Assembly: GCA_037043235.1 (NCBI GenBank)
Contig: JAWRVZ010000027.1
Span: 4,899,501 to 4,963,500 of the forward strand
Source: Rhodeus uyekii
Lineage: Eukaryota; Chordata; Actinopteri; Cypriniformes; Acheilognathidae
Direction of reading: 5' to 3'
DNA: 64,000 nucleotides
Shown piece by piece: positions 35,831 to 48,100 of this stretch. Under the pieces are notes generated by a model. That model did no database searches. It saw nothing but the letters and a program-made list of their open reading frames with translations, and had not been told where the DNA came from. Each line of letters opens with the position of its first letter. Positions within the stretch are counted from its first letter, which is position 1. Made by a program: the position numbers and the translations under genes.

Positions 35831-37529
35831 AAAACATTAAAGATATGTGAGACACATTCCCGTTTTGCTCCATTTGAACCTCAAAAACATAAATGCAGAT
35901 AGGCCTATTTTTTCAGCAATCCTGGGGTTGATACTAAAAACTCTCCAAAAAGGTTTAGTAGGAATTTAAAATCAGTCAGTAATAGATTTTAAGAGGTACA
36001 CCCGTAATACTGTAAGATTTTCACTGTTTGCACACACTTAAGAATCTCAAAATATCATATCATCAGGATTTGTATGTCATGTTTATCATAAGAACTGAGT
36101 ATTCAGACATATTACTTATTCCATAGACTGCATTTACAGGGAAGCAGGCATTTTTGGACATGGAGTTTCCTCAGTCATGAGCGAAGTACTGCTTGATGTC
36201 TCAGGTGTTGTGCTGCCACCTATAGTCTCACTATAAAACCGCAGGCGGAAATCAGTGGCATGAATATTTCAAACTCACAATTATGAAAATCAGTTTTACG
36301 TCATTAAACATGAAAACATTCTCATTGAAAGTAAACGTTTTGTGAACTAATTTGTGGTACTAATTCAAACAATGTCATGCATCAAAATGTATTTTTTCCC
36401 CTATAAATCAGGGCTGTTTTCCACACAACAAACAAGAATAATGAAAGGAATAACTTGTTTAACTATCACCATAATATTTCTCTAGACTAGCCAATATATT
36501 TTTATTCATCTTCGCATTCATTTATTGTAGTGTTTGATTTGTGATGTTCCTTTGTGCCACTATTGTAGATTTATAAAAGTGCATAAATATAACTAATATA
36601 ACTATCTACCTCATCTCTATTTGATGAAATATTCTTTATTTATGTGTTAAAATATTCGCTTAGTTGCACATGCAAGCACAAATAGCAGCTTAATAATTGA
36701 CTGATTGCTAAAAAAATCATCACAAACCTTTAATCTGTGAAACAAGAATGAATGTAAGAAAGTCTCAAGGACATGCAAGGACATGCAATGCTAAACATTT
36801 TGTATGCTAACTAATTAGATTGAATTATAATTTGAGTAAAATCCTGTCTTTTGTCTGATTGTCTTCTGTTGCTGATGGAGAGTAATGGGACGCCTCCCAA
36901 CATTACACATTTAGGATGTCTCCTTTCTCTAACTACACATCGTATTCGGGTCTTTCAGTCTCTGCTAGCAAGTCAGTTCAGTCATGTTTGACAAGGAAGA
37001 CATGCAAAATCTGTTCTGGAGGTTTGGGGGAAGGGCGGCGTGCTGCGATACTTCCTTCTGCCACCAGAGGGCGGCGAAACATTCACAAAACACATGAACG
37101 CATAAACGCGGCAGAATGCAGTTCCAGTGCAACTCTTCCAGTGTGTGTGTGTGTGTGTGTCTACAGGAATGTATTTTGAGAAAGATATTTTACAGTTGTT
37201 AAATTGTATTTATTATTATTAATAGTAGTTGTAAAAGTAATAGTTGTGATAAAAACAGAAGTAGTTGTATAAGTGGTGGTAGTAATGATAATATAAAATA
37301 TTTATTTCTTCTGTTTATGAGTCTTAAAGTTTTGAATTCCTAGCTGGACACCGGCATTTGTGAATGAAATGAGGCATGCTGCAAATGATACACTTTTGTC
37401 TCTCAACTCTTTGAGACTATAAATACATATATCCATGGTTCATGTCAACTTATAGGCCTTTAACAAGGTATGCCTCCCAACATTTATCATTTAAGAGTTT
37501 GTGTTAAATGAAAAGCACTTTGTCGAGGC

Positions 37530-37760
37530 CATCTTACTGTAACCGTCCCAAACCGCGGCCAAATTACAAACTGCCAAAGCATTTGAAATGTCTTTGACTT
37601 TCCAAAATAAACCCGTAAGCTGCAGCTCAATGACTCTCAAATGTCACGCTATAATTTTTCCAGCCATTAAAATGTGAATGGATTTGTATTTCTTTTTAAT
37701 GTTCAAGCAGTTTATCACTGATAATTATTAGAGGCAATAATGTAACTGTACATAGGAACT
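37530..37760. promoter_or_regulatory. Candidate conserved non-coding element
   Basis: This is a repeat-free block with ccgcggccaaattacaaact, cataatttttccagccatta-like text and tttttaatgttcaagcagtt. It includes several TTTAT/CATTAA posterior-Hox-type cores. The enhancer role is a guess. Confidence 0.25.
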
Positions 37761-38925
37761 GTTAAGTTAACTCATCACGATGCCCTTTAAAATGCAAATG
37801 TCTGTGTTAAAAATATAGAGAGATTCATTGTGGCTTTATTTTCTTTTTCAACCACGCTGTAAAAAGAAGGGTAAGGAGAGCGAACGGCTCACTTTAGCTA
37901 GTGAAAGACTAGTTATGCTTTATGAAGAAATGAAGAATGTTTACCTCATAAAACAAGATGATTTACACCCACCATTTATACACATTAAAATTTCTGACCA
38001 ACATTTCAAGAGAATGATGATATGTTGTGAACTATATGAGAGATTTTTACTTTACTCTAAAGTCCCCCTCTCTCTCTCTCGTGTGTGTGTTTGGTGATCT
38101 TGGATACATGGTTTTAACTTGTTTTGTGGGTCTGTGTCACTTCTGGTTCTGCAGGCCTCCATACAAGCGTAGTCATAAAATGTTTTTTTTTCTTCTTCTT
38201 TTTTTCTTTTCAGGGCAACTGTGTTAAAAAGGAACACCTGTAACTCGATTCAGTGTTCTGGGCCGAGATGCCAATGGCATCTTTACAGCTCTTGGAATGA
38301 GGACACACACCTAAATAGACACTTTGTGTATACGAGCGAAGCAACGCACGGATACGCGCATTCCCCAGCCGGAGAGAGGCCACAATGTTTTAAAGTGTGC
38401 ATGTGAACGGGCACCATTTTGACTCAGTGTGCATGTGTGTGTTTGCACAGGCCTCGGATGGAGGGGGATGGGAGAGCGCGTGAAGGCCCTGAGGATTCCT
38501 GCTAATGTTTTAGTCATTCGTTAGCCTCTGGGCCGGCAGACACATTCAGTGCAAAAAGCATTTGAGCACCCACAATGATTTACCATTTATTTGGACATCT
38601 GCACTGAGCTTCTGCACCTCCAGCAGTGTCTTGCATTTACGCACAAGCGCACAACCTGACCTCTGCTCACCGCAGAAGAAATGATTTTCGGCTGATTCAC
38701 CAGCAAAGTATCTGCCGCACAGTCATCTCACCTGCCCCGTCGCAGCTCTCTAAATCACGTCCTCTTCAGATCACACCTAACTCATGTGCCGAATGCTCTC
38801 TGGCCCTGCTAAAATCTGCTGCCCTGCTGACACCCAGCACATCTTCACCAGCTGGGCTCATCAATCCCACTGACAGCTGCCTGGTACTGTGCACAGACCT
38901 GGATGGCATCCAGTAAAGGAAACCA

Positions 38926-38928
<3 letters not shown>

Positions 38929-38963
<35 letters not shown>
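38929..38963. repeat. (CT)n microsatellite
   Basis: A nearly perfect CT dinucleotide run of about 35 bp. Confidence 0.9.
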
Positions 38964-38968
<5 letters not shown>

Positions 38969-41099
38969 CACGATATCTACACCCTGCACAGAAAATACCC
39001 ATCCTTGAACAAGTGTCTGTGCATGACTCCATTCTGGTAAATATGGAGGGATATTTGACATTTGCCCCCAGAAGCGGTAGCAAAGAAATTTGTTGCACTT
39101 TTCTGTCACGCTAGGCCACAGCTGCAGAGAGTCTCAGAGTGGGAAAGGGGATGGCCGTCAGTGACAGGTCTGAGTGCTGTGGGTGGGACTGCCTGTGTGG
39201 CATGTGTGTTGAAAGCGATGGCCAGAGGCCTTCTGTCCTTTTAAAAAATATGGCGTTATTAGCCCCCGTCTGTCCATAAGAGACAAACGCGCACACTCGC
39301 GCACAAACACAGCAGGCAAGCCATAATTAGCAGAGGACAGACAGACAGGATAATTGGTGGACGCTATATGTTCACAGCTCTGGTTCAAGTAGGGCTTTCC
39401 TCCGAGTGTTTTACACCTCAAGAGGACAAATAGCTTGAGGAAGCAAAGTACGGATGGATTTATTGGTCACCTCTGAGTCTTTTGTTTTGAAAGGCCAACA
39501 ATAAATCAGAATGTCAGCTTTAAAGAAAGGAATGACTTTCACAATGTTTGACACTTTTCTTTTTCATCTGTACTGATTGCTATTTTTGAAACAATGCGTT
39601 CAAGAGCAGCAGCAACAACAACAACAACAAAAACACTATAATGAACTTGCACTGGCATCCTAAGCACAAACGGCACTTCTGATGTGTTCTTGGAGAGGCA
39701 TCAGTCAGCGGTTTTGAGATGGTTCGATGTGTACCACATGCATTAGAATATTCTGACCACTGTCAAAAAAAATCAATGGCAGACAAGCACAAGACCACTA
39801 AATTCCTTCCAGTCTGCACTTTTCCACAATATCCATAGTGTTTTTCAGCTTGTCTTTTTCGACTGATGAAGGAAGATAGCATGGGGGGAGGTGAACGTAG
39901 CTCAGAAGGAGGGAGGAGAGATAGAGAGAGAAGGAGAAAGAGAAGCCGTGGGGGATGCTGCGTTTGGACATGACATTGTAAAACCTGAAGGCCTTTTATG
40001 ACTTTTAGTGCCAAGGAGAATATACCACAACAAGATCTCGGCTGACGTAGCAAACCTGTCTTTCTGCCTCTCCTTATCTGTCTGTCTCTCCGTCGATCTC
40101 TCTTTCTGTCTGAAGGCACGAAGAGACTTAAGAATGGTGGATGATGTAATTACTTTCATGTGGGTTTCAGGATCTGTTGGCATACAAATGTAGCAGCATG
40201 TTGCTTGAGACATGTTTACAGCCAAACATTATGTCTTCCTATAAAAGTGTTGTGTGATAAAAGAACACTGGTAACTGTGGGACAATGATTAACATCACAA
40301 GGATGGGAGAGGAAGTATGAAGTGAAACTGGATCTGATCCAGTTTTTTGAGTCATGTGGGATTTTGATTGCCCTCATATTTTAAAGCAAATCCGTCTGCG
40401 GAAAAACAAAAACACATCAGAATGCTGCGATGATTATGATATTAATGAACATCTCAATTATAGTGCTTTCACTAGAAAGTTGCTGTGGAAATCCACATAC
40501 AGTACCTTAATAATGGATTATTAAGGATAAGATAAATGATATCAGTAGACTCATTATTTAATAGCCAAGTTCTTGAGGAACAGCTCAGATTTGGCTGGAA
40601 TGAAGAGAACATTTATGATGTAGTGAAAAGGGAGCGTGGATTTGCTTCCTGCTTGGCTGGCTCTTTCCTCTAGCTTCAGACTTGCTCGATCCAAAGGGCA
40701 AGACCTTGGTTTTGGCCATCGCTGCTGTCTGTTTACCATCCCTCCTCATAAACCGGTCTGCCGCGCCATCCAGCCACCCCTCAGGTACTCATTCAGCCTG
40801 CAGCGAGTCTCAGCCAGTCAGCACAGTAAACACCCAGATGTCATTACCTGAGAACAGCAAGCCATCAGGAAAAGCCATTAAGACAAGTGGACTGTACCGC
40901 ACGGACCGACAGACGACGATGTGTGGTGGAAAAGCAACTGAACTGGATTATATAATGCTTTTGAGTGGTTAAATTCAACCAAATACTCTTTGTATATTTA
41001 GAGTACCTCTTCAAAGAAACACATGTTCATGAGAAATTGGTCTGTTGCAAACATTTTAAAAAAATCAGCAGCAACAGTATAGCTTTAAAAATATATTTA

Positions 41100-42181
41100 C
41101 AGTGGAGCGTGGCTATGTTGACGGCCTCGGTGGTTGCAACCGATGATCGAGATAACCAACCTCCAATATGGCGATTTATTTGATTAAGCGATCGGCATGC
41201 TATAAAATTGTACATACATTGTATATGTTTGCTAACAACAAAAGGCATATGTGCGCCAACTAACAGCAGAGATTGTAACGGCTACTATGTTTATGTTGGG
41301 AATATACCTTTAAGACGGCTTATATTGTTATGTGCGCACTGTTCTGGTGTGAGCACGCGCGGGGAGGAGTGTTTTTGAGTGAGGAGAGAGTTTCCTTCTT
41401 TTATTTGTGATGTTTGTCAGAGTGTTTTCTTTTTCCTGGTTTGTACTTACGCTCTTTACATGTTTGAGAAGAGTGTGATAGTACGAAACCCATGTACAAA
41501 GCTTGTGTGACCAGTTTAATCGCCTCAAATTTTCTTTCATTTCCATTTAACATCTGGGCGTTAACCACTTTGACAACCGTAACCAGATTTACCAGAATAC
41601 AATAAAAACCACCTTCGATTCTCGATTCAAACCTTTAATTATATTCTCCAACATTGCAAACACAGTTTCGCTCACAGCGCTCACAGTCACAACACACATA
41701 AACATTCACTCATAACACACTCATTTCATTCACAGTTCTGAAACGTATCGTACACGTGGTTACTATGGATTCTTTTCAAAGTCTAAAATGCTTTGTTGCT
41801 TTTTGCCTTTAATGGTCTGCTTGAAAACAAATGCTTTTATCAGTAAGGACTTCTTTGTCGATGTCAATGTAATCTGGGAATTCCTGGACAGTGAATTCCT
41901 TTTTGTAATTGAAGCATTATTGGAGTGAGTGTGATGCACGTGCAACACAAACTCAGCGCATGCGCAGTGAACTCGGTACTATCATTATTCACGGGGATCG
42001 AGATAACTGATGTTAAGTGGCGACTTTGTCCCTTTTTGTGCTCGAGATAGTAGGGTTCGCGACATAAAAGAACCGATAAGAAAATGCTAAGAAAAATAGG
42101 GAGTTTGGCGGTTCCAAGTCAAAAACATCGACATAACAGGGTTGGCGAGTTAACCGAGCTCGAGATAATTGGGTTCCACTG
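41100..42181. mobile_element. pogo/Tigger-like DNA transposon remnant, 1082 bp
   Basis: The left end CAGTGGAGC and the right end, read in reverse, CAGTGGAACCCAATTATCTC are bordered by TA at 41098-41099 and 42182-42183. Both ends carry related CGAGATAAC/CTCGGTTAAC and GTTGACG/ATGTCGATG words, as in longer degenerate terminal repeats. No transposase frame remains. The interior includes long non-repeat text, so it may be non-autonomous or carry nested DNA. Confidence 0.6.
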
Positions 42182-42189
42182 TAATAATA

Positions 42190-43286
42190 CATTTCCTCCT
42201 CTGGTATTTCAAGAACTTAAACAATATAAAGTTCCTAAACCTTGAAGCAAACTGGCCTGTTAAGATCAATCACTAAACTAAGACATTTTTTTCTGAACGG
42301 TGATCATTCTGAAATGACATAAAAACAGAATTACTTACTGTATATCTATTGTGAGACTTAATGGAATGCATATGTACAACAACAACAAAAAATGAAAACC
42401 GTGTTTGCATGAAATATTAAAATGATTGGGGTTTTACCTGTAGTTAATGACAACACGCATTCGCACACTGAATAAAACTACAAAACGCCAATTTATTACA
42501 AATAAGCACTGAATGATTGAACTAGTTCTATGATAGACCAGTATTCACTGCAAGTGATAAATCAATAAAAAATAATCCAGTCTAAATAACTCACTAAATA
42601 AATGAGTGAAATGTATGTTGGCTTTGTTTTCATAAGTACCGGTTATTTACATATATGTAGGCTCCACTATGATTAAAGGTTATAAGTTGTATGATTGTTA
42701 AGAAAATATGATTCGATGGCATGAAATCTGAGTAATCCAGTGAGAAGCGGCTATTACCGCGGCCTAGAAACACGTGACCTCAATTGATTATATGGGGAAT
42801 TAACAGCCTTGCAGAAGAGAATCGACACAACATCGACTCTGCGACTCTTCTTAAACGGTAAGCGAAATGTTTACATCTTTGGTCTTTATGTATCGAGATT
42901 TTAAACACTGATACCAGAGTTATGTCCTCGTGCTTTTCACTGGGGATGATAATTGTTGAAATTATTTCCAAAATGAATCGTGTGCGTTATGATGAATTGA
43001 TCTTTACAATTCAGTGATGTCACTAATGTTGGCTGTTGCTTTCCTATTGTTCAATTGCAACTAATTCTAATCGGCTGCTTAAAAAGAATAGAGACTGTCT
43101 TTAGCCTGAAACTCAAAATTGTTCAATTGTATTGAACTATTTTTTAAATTACTTTTTTTTGTTGTTTCTTATGAGCAGCACATTAAAGTTGATGTGTTTT
43201 GCCCTATAAAGTAAGAGCTGTTTCATTTATTGACTCTAGCTGTAATATCAGCTATTCACCTTGCTATGGTTCACCCATTTTCTTAC
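42190..43286. other. Gene desert between two transposon remnants
   Basis: No gene is visible. A short GC-rich word cluster (ttaccgcggcctagaaacac, gtgacctcaattgatta) lies at about 42754-42797 and could be a regulatory core. The rest is AT-rich. Confidence 0.4.
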
Positions 43287-43287
43287 C

Positions 43288-43597
43288 TTAAAGGGATAGT
43301 TCACCCAAAAAAGAATAAATAAGCCTAAATTAAATCTGTTCATCATAGAAAGCGATCATATCTGTTCTGAATATTTGAACTAAGCCACCTAATTCATATG
43401 GATTGCTTTTATGGTCTCTTTATTAATTGTTTGAAACATCTAAGTGGTTGTTGCATCGCTGTCAATGGAGGGACAGAAATCACTTAGATTTTATTAAAAA
43501 TATCTTCATTTGTGTTCCGAAGATGGATGAAATTTGTACAGGTTTGGAACAACATGAGGGTGAGAAACTAATGACAGATTTTATATTTTTAGAACAA
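43288..43597 (+). mobile_element. Deleted copy of the cyprinid 'AAAGGGATAGTTCACCC' element
   Basis: It starts TTAAAGGGATAGTTCACCC, jumps early to taagcctaaattaaatctgt and tcatcatagaaagcg, and runs on to tcttcatttgtgttccgaag, gtttggaacaacatgagggt and gacagattttatatttttag. The usual right terminal repeat (tgaactatccctttaa) is missing. It is the shortened sister of the copy at 44667. Confidence 0.75.
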
Positions 43598-44666
43598 TTT
43601 GACAGATTTTTACATTTTATGAACTGAGAAGTCAAGTGAATTGTTGCAATTACATTATGTATTCTGTATTATGCATGCAAAATATAGTCAGCTCTCTAAA
43701 TTAACTATTCAATTTCTCAAATTCATTATTTGTTCATTTAACTTGTAAAGCTAAATGAAAACTTGATTATACTTCAGTCCTTCATTATATATGCGATCCC
43801 AAATTTAGATGTTGTATGAAAAATTAATAGCCAGATCACCACAGATTAAATTGATCCATAAATAATTTTAATGCATATGTACCTAGCCATTTTATGTCTG
43901 GTCTTTTGCTTTGTTTGTGTGGGAGTGGAAAGACAATAAATGCAAGCCACTGCATGTGGCTTTGCATCAAATCCAAATGTTTTAGTCTATAAGCGGGAGT
44001 CAAAGCTTAGCCAAGAGACACAGATAGTGACAAACGCTCCCTGGCTATTTAATTAGAGGTGGCTCTAATGTTTTCCATGTTTCTCTGGAGTGACTGGCGT
44101 ACTGCAGGGAGAGGGAACGGTGACATCAGTGACTTTAACTGGAAACAGATGGAGACTAATTAACAAAAGGGCAATGCTGTAATGGAAAGTGAATCAGGGC
44201 TCACATACAGGTGTCAAAAAGATAGAGGAACAATACACTGAAGTCATAACTGAAGGAAACAGACTAGAGATCACACCAGGTTGCCACTCATGGACCTGTT
44301 TCAAGAGACATTTTCCCCTCCCTGGGTCATAACTGGAGACCAGGAGCTTAGCTTGAGTGCTTCAGCAGTGTGGCTTGGGTTTGAGGCCTGGCCTTTACCA
44401 CTTCAGGCACAAACCACGGAAAAACTTTCCAAAAGCTTTCTGTCTACTGTTTTGCATGACAACGAAGTCTTTTGTCATTAGCATTTTTTATTGTTGAGTG
44501 CAATAACAAATGATGCTTCGTATAGACATGACAGGAGACTTTTTCAGACATGGTTTCTGAACTAGTTTCAGAGACTGTTGTGCTGAATGCTGCGATCAGA
44601 GCCTTTATTGTCGTAGAAAATGCTTGACTAATAGCTGTGCATTAGTGTCAAATAATGAGACGTATG

Positions 44667-45178
44667 TTAAAAGGGTTAATTCACCCAAATTAAAATTGTC
44701 ATTGAGTGATTTACTCCCAATCAATTTCTAAATAAAGACAATCACGTTAAATTATGAACAGATTTAATTTGGACTTTTATTCACAACATATATGGTAAAT
44801 GCAAGCATGTTCAAAGCTCATGTTTGAACTTCCACAAGAACCAATGAGTACGGTTGAGCTTCTGTTTATGTTCACTGGTCAGTGTTTATATGTGAATAAA
44901 AGCCTAAAATATATCTGTTCATCATATAAAGTGACGTAGTCTCTTAAAAAACTTGAACTAAACCGTTCAATTCATATGGATCAGTTTTATGATCTCTCTA
45001 TGAACTTTTTGAAGCATCAAAGTTGTGTAGCTGTCAATGGACGGACAGAAAGCTCTCAGATTTTATTAAAATGTTCATTTGTGTTCTGAAGATGAATGAA
45101 AGTCTTACCGGTTTGGAAGGACATGAGGGTCAGTAATTAATGACAGACTTTTCATTTTTGAGTGAACTGTCCCTTTAA
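44667..45178 (+). mobile_element. Near-complete fold-back copy of the same 'AAAGGGATAGTTCACCC' element
   Basis: The left end TTAAAAGGGTTAATTCACCC and the right end GAGTGAACTGTCCCTTTAA form terminal inverted repeats. A second, inner inverted pair lies at about 44754-44797 (atgaacagatttaatttgga, cttttattcacaa) and 44883-44924 (tgtgaataaaagcctaaaat, atatctgttcat). No ORF is present, so this is a non-autonomous element. Confidence 0.75.
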
Positions 45179-48100
45179 GACACGACACCACAGCGAATAG
45201 GATAAAAATGGTAACTAATAGATTTTTCACTTGATTAATCATAGTTCTGAAATATTATGTTTAAATATGCAAATTAGGCATTATCTAATCAAAAGGCACA
45301 AATCTGTAAACATTTCCAGAACAGAAATCCGAACGTTGGATAAAGCCAGGTTCAAAAACCTTTTTTTAATTTGTTGACATTAGAGGTGAACGGTTTTACA
45401 GAGGAGAGATCTCTTTTTATCACTCCATATATCAAAAAATACTGTCAACAGTTTGAAAAAAATCTAATTTTTAGGAATAAAATTTTATATAAATCGTGCG
45501 AATGATACATGAACAAACCTCTGTAAAAACCTTCAGATTGTAGACAGGAATAAAACTGAATGCAAATGGTGCTGAAGTGGAGACATTTACCTCAGTGCTT
45601 AAGGAAAAACCTCATTTTGAGAACGTAAGTGTAATAAAATAAAGACTTAAATGTTTATTTTAGAGGTTTTCTTTCCACTACTGATAGCTCACTCAAATAG
45701 GCCAACATCTCAGAAGGTTTTTGCCTGCAGTGTGTTGCCTTTATAATTGTGTGACCTTTTTTTCTTTTAGGTTTTCCCCTTCTCCGTCTCACATTTTTAA
45801 TGAAATTAAACTTAAACCTCATTGTATGTAGCTTTGAATATCTCAATGCATATTGTAACTAAATGAAACAGAGAAATAATTGTACATTGTGGCATTATCA
45901 TTATGTATCCGATCTTTGTGATAAGTATGTGTTTTCAGGGTTCATATCCATATATTCGGCGTTGTACCTTACGCGGAACTCTGGAGGGTTGAAGTCATCC
46001 ACTGATTTTTGCTTAGCCTGTGATTTATCATTTATAATAGAGTATAATATTTTATAGAGTTATGTTAGACTTGATTACAGAGCTCTGACATAAAACTTGA
46101 TGTTTAACGTATTGAAAATAGCACCCGATCCTCTATTTTGATTCAGGCGCACTACAAACTTAAATAATTTAGTAACATAATAACAGTGTTGTTGTTTTCA
46201 TCTTTACAAAAGTTCCATTGATTCCTAGATAACATCATCATAACTAGACCACCTCTATCTATTATCAAATGACGGTTAATAAACAATTGAATACATGTAA
46301 ACTTTGCTTGAAAAATTGACTTTGCATGCCATTGCATGAAATCTCCCGTCTAGCTCGAATGTCAAGTTCATGTCGTTTTGAAAGAAGGATAGAAATCGAC
46401 ATAATTAGGCATTTGAGACACAGATTTTTGCCAGATGGAGTCTTGTATTTTTGTCCACATTTTGAGGTGCTCATTATTACTTTGCGATTCTTTCTGATAC
46501 ATATCTTTATGCGTTGGGGCCAAGAACCTCTTTTAAAATACTATTTGCAGAGCTGTTTGGTTATCACGCGTTTTGTTTAAAGGCACTTTTATTGTGTTCT
46601 CTGGACATTTATCTTGCTTTTTATAGAAATAAAATATCTATAAAAATATAAGCCCTATAAAAAAGCTAGTAAGGTGCATTAATACAATGCCATTAAAAAT
46701 GATGGCTTCACAGTCAAGCTACTATCAGAAAAAGGGTGCTTGCCACCAAAAAGCCATTGCCACCGGTTCCACATAGACCACCCAGCTGTCAGACATGCCA
46801 AAATCATAAACCATTCCATTTTGAGATCACATTTTGTAAGCTAAATAGCTATTTATTGCTCATTATGTTGCTAAACTAAAGGACAAAATTGGTCTCATTA
46901 ACACATAACATCTTCCAATATTTGTGTCTAATATATTGACTGTTCTTCAGCTCCAGGATCCCCTGAAGGAATGGTGTAATTATGTAGGTTAGACTCACAA
47001 AATGACCAAAGGATTGTTCAGCCATGGTACTGAGTTATGATGCATTATTCTTATTATTTATTATCCACCTTTTATTTTTAACATGGTTGTGCGTTTGAAG
47101 TTTGGAGAGCTGCAAATTGCATATTCAGCAAAATTCCCTTCAGCTTTTGCTGCTGTGGTTGTGTTGATTCCTTCTTTTTAAATGCATTTTCATTTTTCAT
47201 AACGATGTAAACATGTGGCTAACATTAACGTGAGTTGCACATTTTTATTGGTAAATGGACATGGTCTTTAAACTGAAGTATGTACGTTTTTTCAATGTTA
47301 AAATGTTTTCCAATCCCAGCTCAAAATGCAAAGTCAATAAGTAATGCATTTGTTCTGCCCTCAAACTACAAACACACTTAGCAAAGCATTGGTGTCTGAG
47401 CATTTAACCTTCCTGACACTGCAACATTCATTTAACTTTGGTACATATGGGACAAAGTATGACACAATTTTCCTGCGGCTCGAGCATTTAGTCACATGGC
47501 ATTTGCAGCCCGGGAAATTCTACAGTCCCATGAACAAAGAGGGCAGATTTCTCCAAGAGTTCTCCAACTGAAGTGAATAGTAATGTTAACAGATTTTCCA
47601 GGTTTTATGACAGACCTTCTTGTGCACCAGAGGTGCGTTTCTCTCAGCCAACAGTCGCCAAAACAATTCAACGGAACGATGCTTTTGGGAAATGCACCCC
47701 AGGTTATCACACTTGTCCAACCAACTATCATGGCGCTTTGATCCTACTTTAATTCTCATAATAAAATGACATGCAATTTATTTGTCAAAACCATCATGAT
47801 AACGTGGATAATAGCATTATTGGAACTATTTTACTGCTTACATGCTAATTCTCACAAAGGAGGTTTTTAGTTACTGTTTTTATTTGGACTGTGACTTTTC
47901 TCATCCTTATTCTCTGGAGTTTACGGTAGCCGAACCAATACCTTACACAAGTAAAAGCTTCTATCTTTTCTTTTTTTTGTGCAGATAATGTTTGGGATGA
48001 TTCTCTTGCATTAAGATTATTAAAAATATGTGATTTTAGAGTGGTCTTCAAGCTAAAAGGGTTAGGGATTCTAGAAGCCCTTGAAGATTTAAGTGAAAGA

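Larger units (their letters stand above)
32961..41099. other. Gene desert, middle part
   Basis: No gene is supported. Contents are a GT run (34725-34753) and facing AC run (34864-34896), a TC/TG run (35146-35206), a teleost dispersed repeat (35215-35515), a GT run near 37142-37160 and a CT run (38929-38963). Blocks that read like conserved regulatory DNA lie at about 33950-34460, 35690-35830, 37530-37760 and 38480-38930. Confidence 0.5.

Noticed and set aside
38626..39109. ORFs of 82-110 codons around the CT repeat
   Set aside because: Both strands are open by chance and the minus-strand ones contain an RE repeat from the microsatellite. No domain or splice context.
43427..43627. 66-codon ORF at 43.4 kb
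   Set aside because: It lies inside the 'AAAGGGATAGTTCACCC' element, which is non-autonomous.
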